A stretch of 6,462 nt of DNA from Rhodospirillales bacterium (GTDB taxonomy: Bacteria > Pseudomonadota > Alphaproteobacteria > ATCC43930 > CGMCC-115725). The stretch covers positions 1 through 6,462 of the forward strand of contig JAATGI010000279.1 of assembly GCA_015654725.1 (NCBI GenBank), given 5' to 3'. Made by a program: the position numbers and the translations under genes. Positions 6,101 to 6,462 of the stretch are shown piece after piece. The stretch's first letter is position 1; each line of letters starts with the position of its first letter. The notes under the pieces are model-generated. The model was not told the DNA's origin. It worked only from the letters and a program-made list of their open reading frames with translations, and searched no databases.

Positions 6101-6126
6101 TTCCGCCGTGGCGCTATGATTCGGCC

Positions 6127-6336
6127 ATGGCGAAGGATATCGAACAAAGCCGTGGCGAGACAGCGAGGGTTAGCGCCTGCCCGATCTGCGGCAAACCAAT
6201 GGCGACGCGATTTCGCCCATTCTGCTCGGCGCGATGTCAAACCATCGACCTCGCGCGGTGGATCGGCGGCAGCTATCGCGTACCGGCTTCGAGTCGAGAA
6301 AAGACCGGCGACGACGAGTCGGATGACGATGAATAG
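6127..6336 (+). CDS. yacG: DNA gyrase inhibitor YacG, zinc-binding
   Basis: YacG is a small zinc protein that in E. coli binds the GyrB subunit and blocks DNA binding by gyrase. The product has 69 residues. It carries a Cys4 zinc site, C18-x2-C21-x11-C33-x3-C37, in the segment CPICGKPMATRFRPFCSARC, followed by the family motif IDLARWIGGSYRVP (residues 40-53) and a very acidic tail ending DDESDDDE. The 11-residue central spacing is shorter than the 15 in E. coli but is what I expect for alphaproteobacterial members. I chose the ATG at 6127 because it leaves a short head before the zinc motif, as in relatives, and no good in-frame start lies closer. No clear Shine-Dalgarno sequence is visible. 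It lies 46 nt after the RNase gene, a neighbour pairing commonly seen with maf in alphaproteobacteria. Confidence 0.94.
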   Translation: MAKDIEQSRGETARVSACPICGKPMATRFRPFCSARCQTIDLARWIGGSYRVPASSREKTGDDESDDDE

Positions 6337-6352
6337 TCGGCGGGGGCGAGCC

Positions 6353-6381
6353 TGGACAGGGTAGAATGTTTCTGCGATAAG
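6353..6381 (+). promoter_or_regulatory. Probable promoter of tRNA-Phe
   Basis: TGGACA (6353-6358, five of six to the -35 consensus) is followed after 17 nt by GATAAG (6376-6381, four of six to TATAAT). Transcription would start near 6388, about 13 nt before the mature tRNA. The stretch after the -10 box (CCCGCGCACCCGG) is a GC-rich discriminator, as is typical of stringently controlled stable-RNA promoters. Element positions are seen; activity is inferred. Confidence 0.5.
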
Positions 6382-6400
6382 CCCGCGCACCCGGTTCGGC

Positions 6401-6462
<62 letters not shown>

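Noticed and set aside
6337..6352. Terminator after yacG
   Set aside because: The sequence is G-rich but has no inverted repeat followed by Ts; no terminator can be supported.

Overview
This 6.46 kb window is a stretch of ordinary chromosome from a GC-rich bacterium, almost certainly an alphaproteobacterium. Two things point there. The gene order is a familiar alphaproteobacterial neighbourhood: murA, DUF2948, his gene(s), UPF0262, infA, maf, a short RNase E/G, yacG, tRNA-Phe. The DUF2948 and UPF0262 families are also, to my knowledge, essentially confined to that class. Having hisG directly next to hisD inside this block fits Rhodospirillales-like lineages better than typical Rhizobiales, but that is only a weak taxonomic hint.

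All genes lie on the plus strand and are packed tightly. Bases 1-3982 form one probable transcription unit. It opens with the 3' part of murA (peptidoglycan precursor synthesis) and continues with a DUF2948 protein of unknown function, short-form hisG, hisD (first and last steps of histidine synthesis) and a UPF0262 protein of unknown function. Three of its four junctions overlap (11, 11 and 1 nt). The only real gap, before hisG, carries a 9-bp perfect hairpin next to a strong ribosome binding site. A 100-nt non-coding leader with a consensus-like -35 hexamer and GC-rich inverted repeats then precedes infA (translation initiation factor IF1). infA is followed closely by maf (nucleotide pyrophosphatase), which overlaps an RNase E/G-family endoribonuclease gene by 4 nt. 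A 46-nt gap with overlapping inverted repeats leads to yacG (zinc-binding gyrase inhibitor). A likely promoter and the 5' 62 nt of a tRNA-Phe(GAA) gene complete the window.

The genes mix cell-wall synthesis, histidine synthesis, translation initiation, nucleotide-pool sanitation, RNA turnover and gyrase control. They look like a growth-linked housekeeping cluster, not a single pathway. I see no mobile element, CRISPR array, defence system, toxin-antitoxin pair or pseudogene. No stretch above about 100 nt lacks a gene. The points most worth a second look are the compact RNase E/G, which appears to lack both the 5'-sensor segment and the zinc-link cysteines, the hairpin before hisG, and the infA leader with its out-of-frame mini-ORF.
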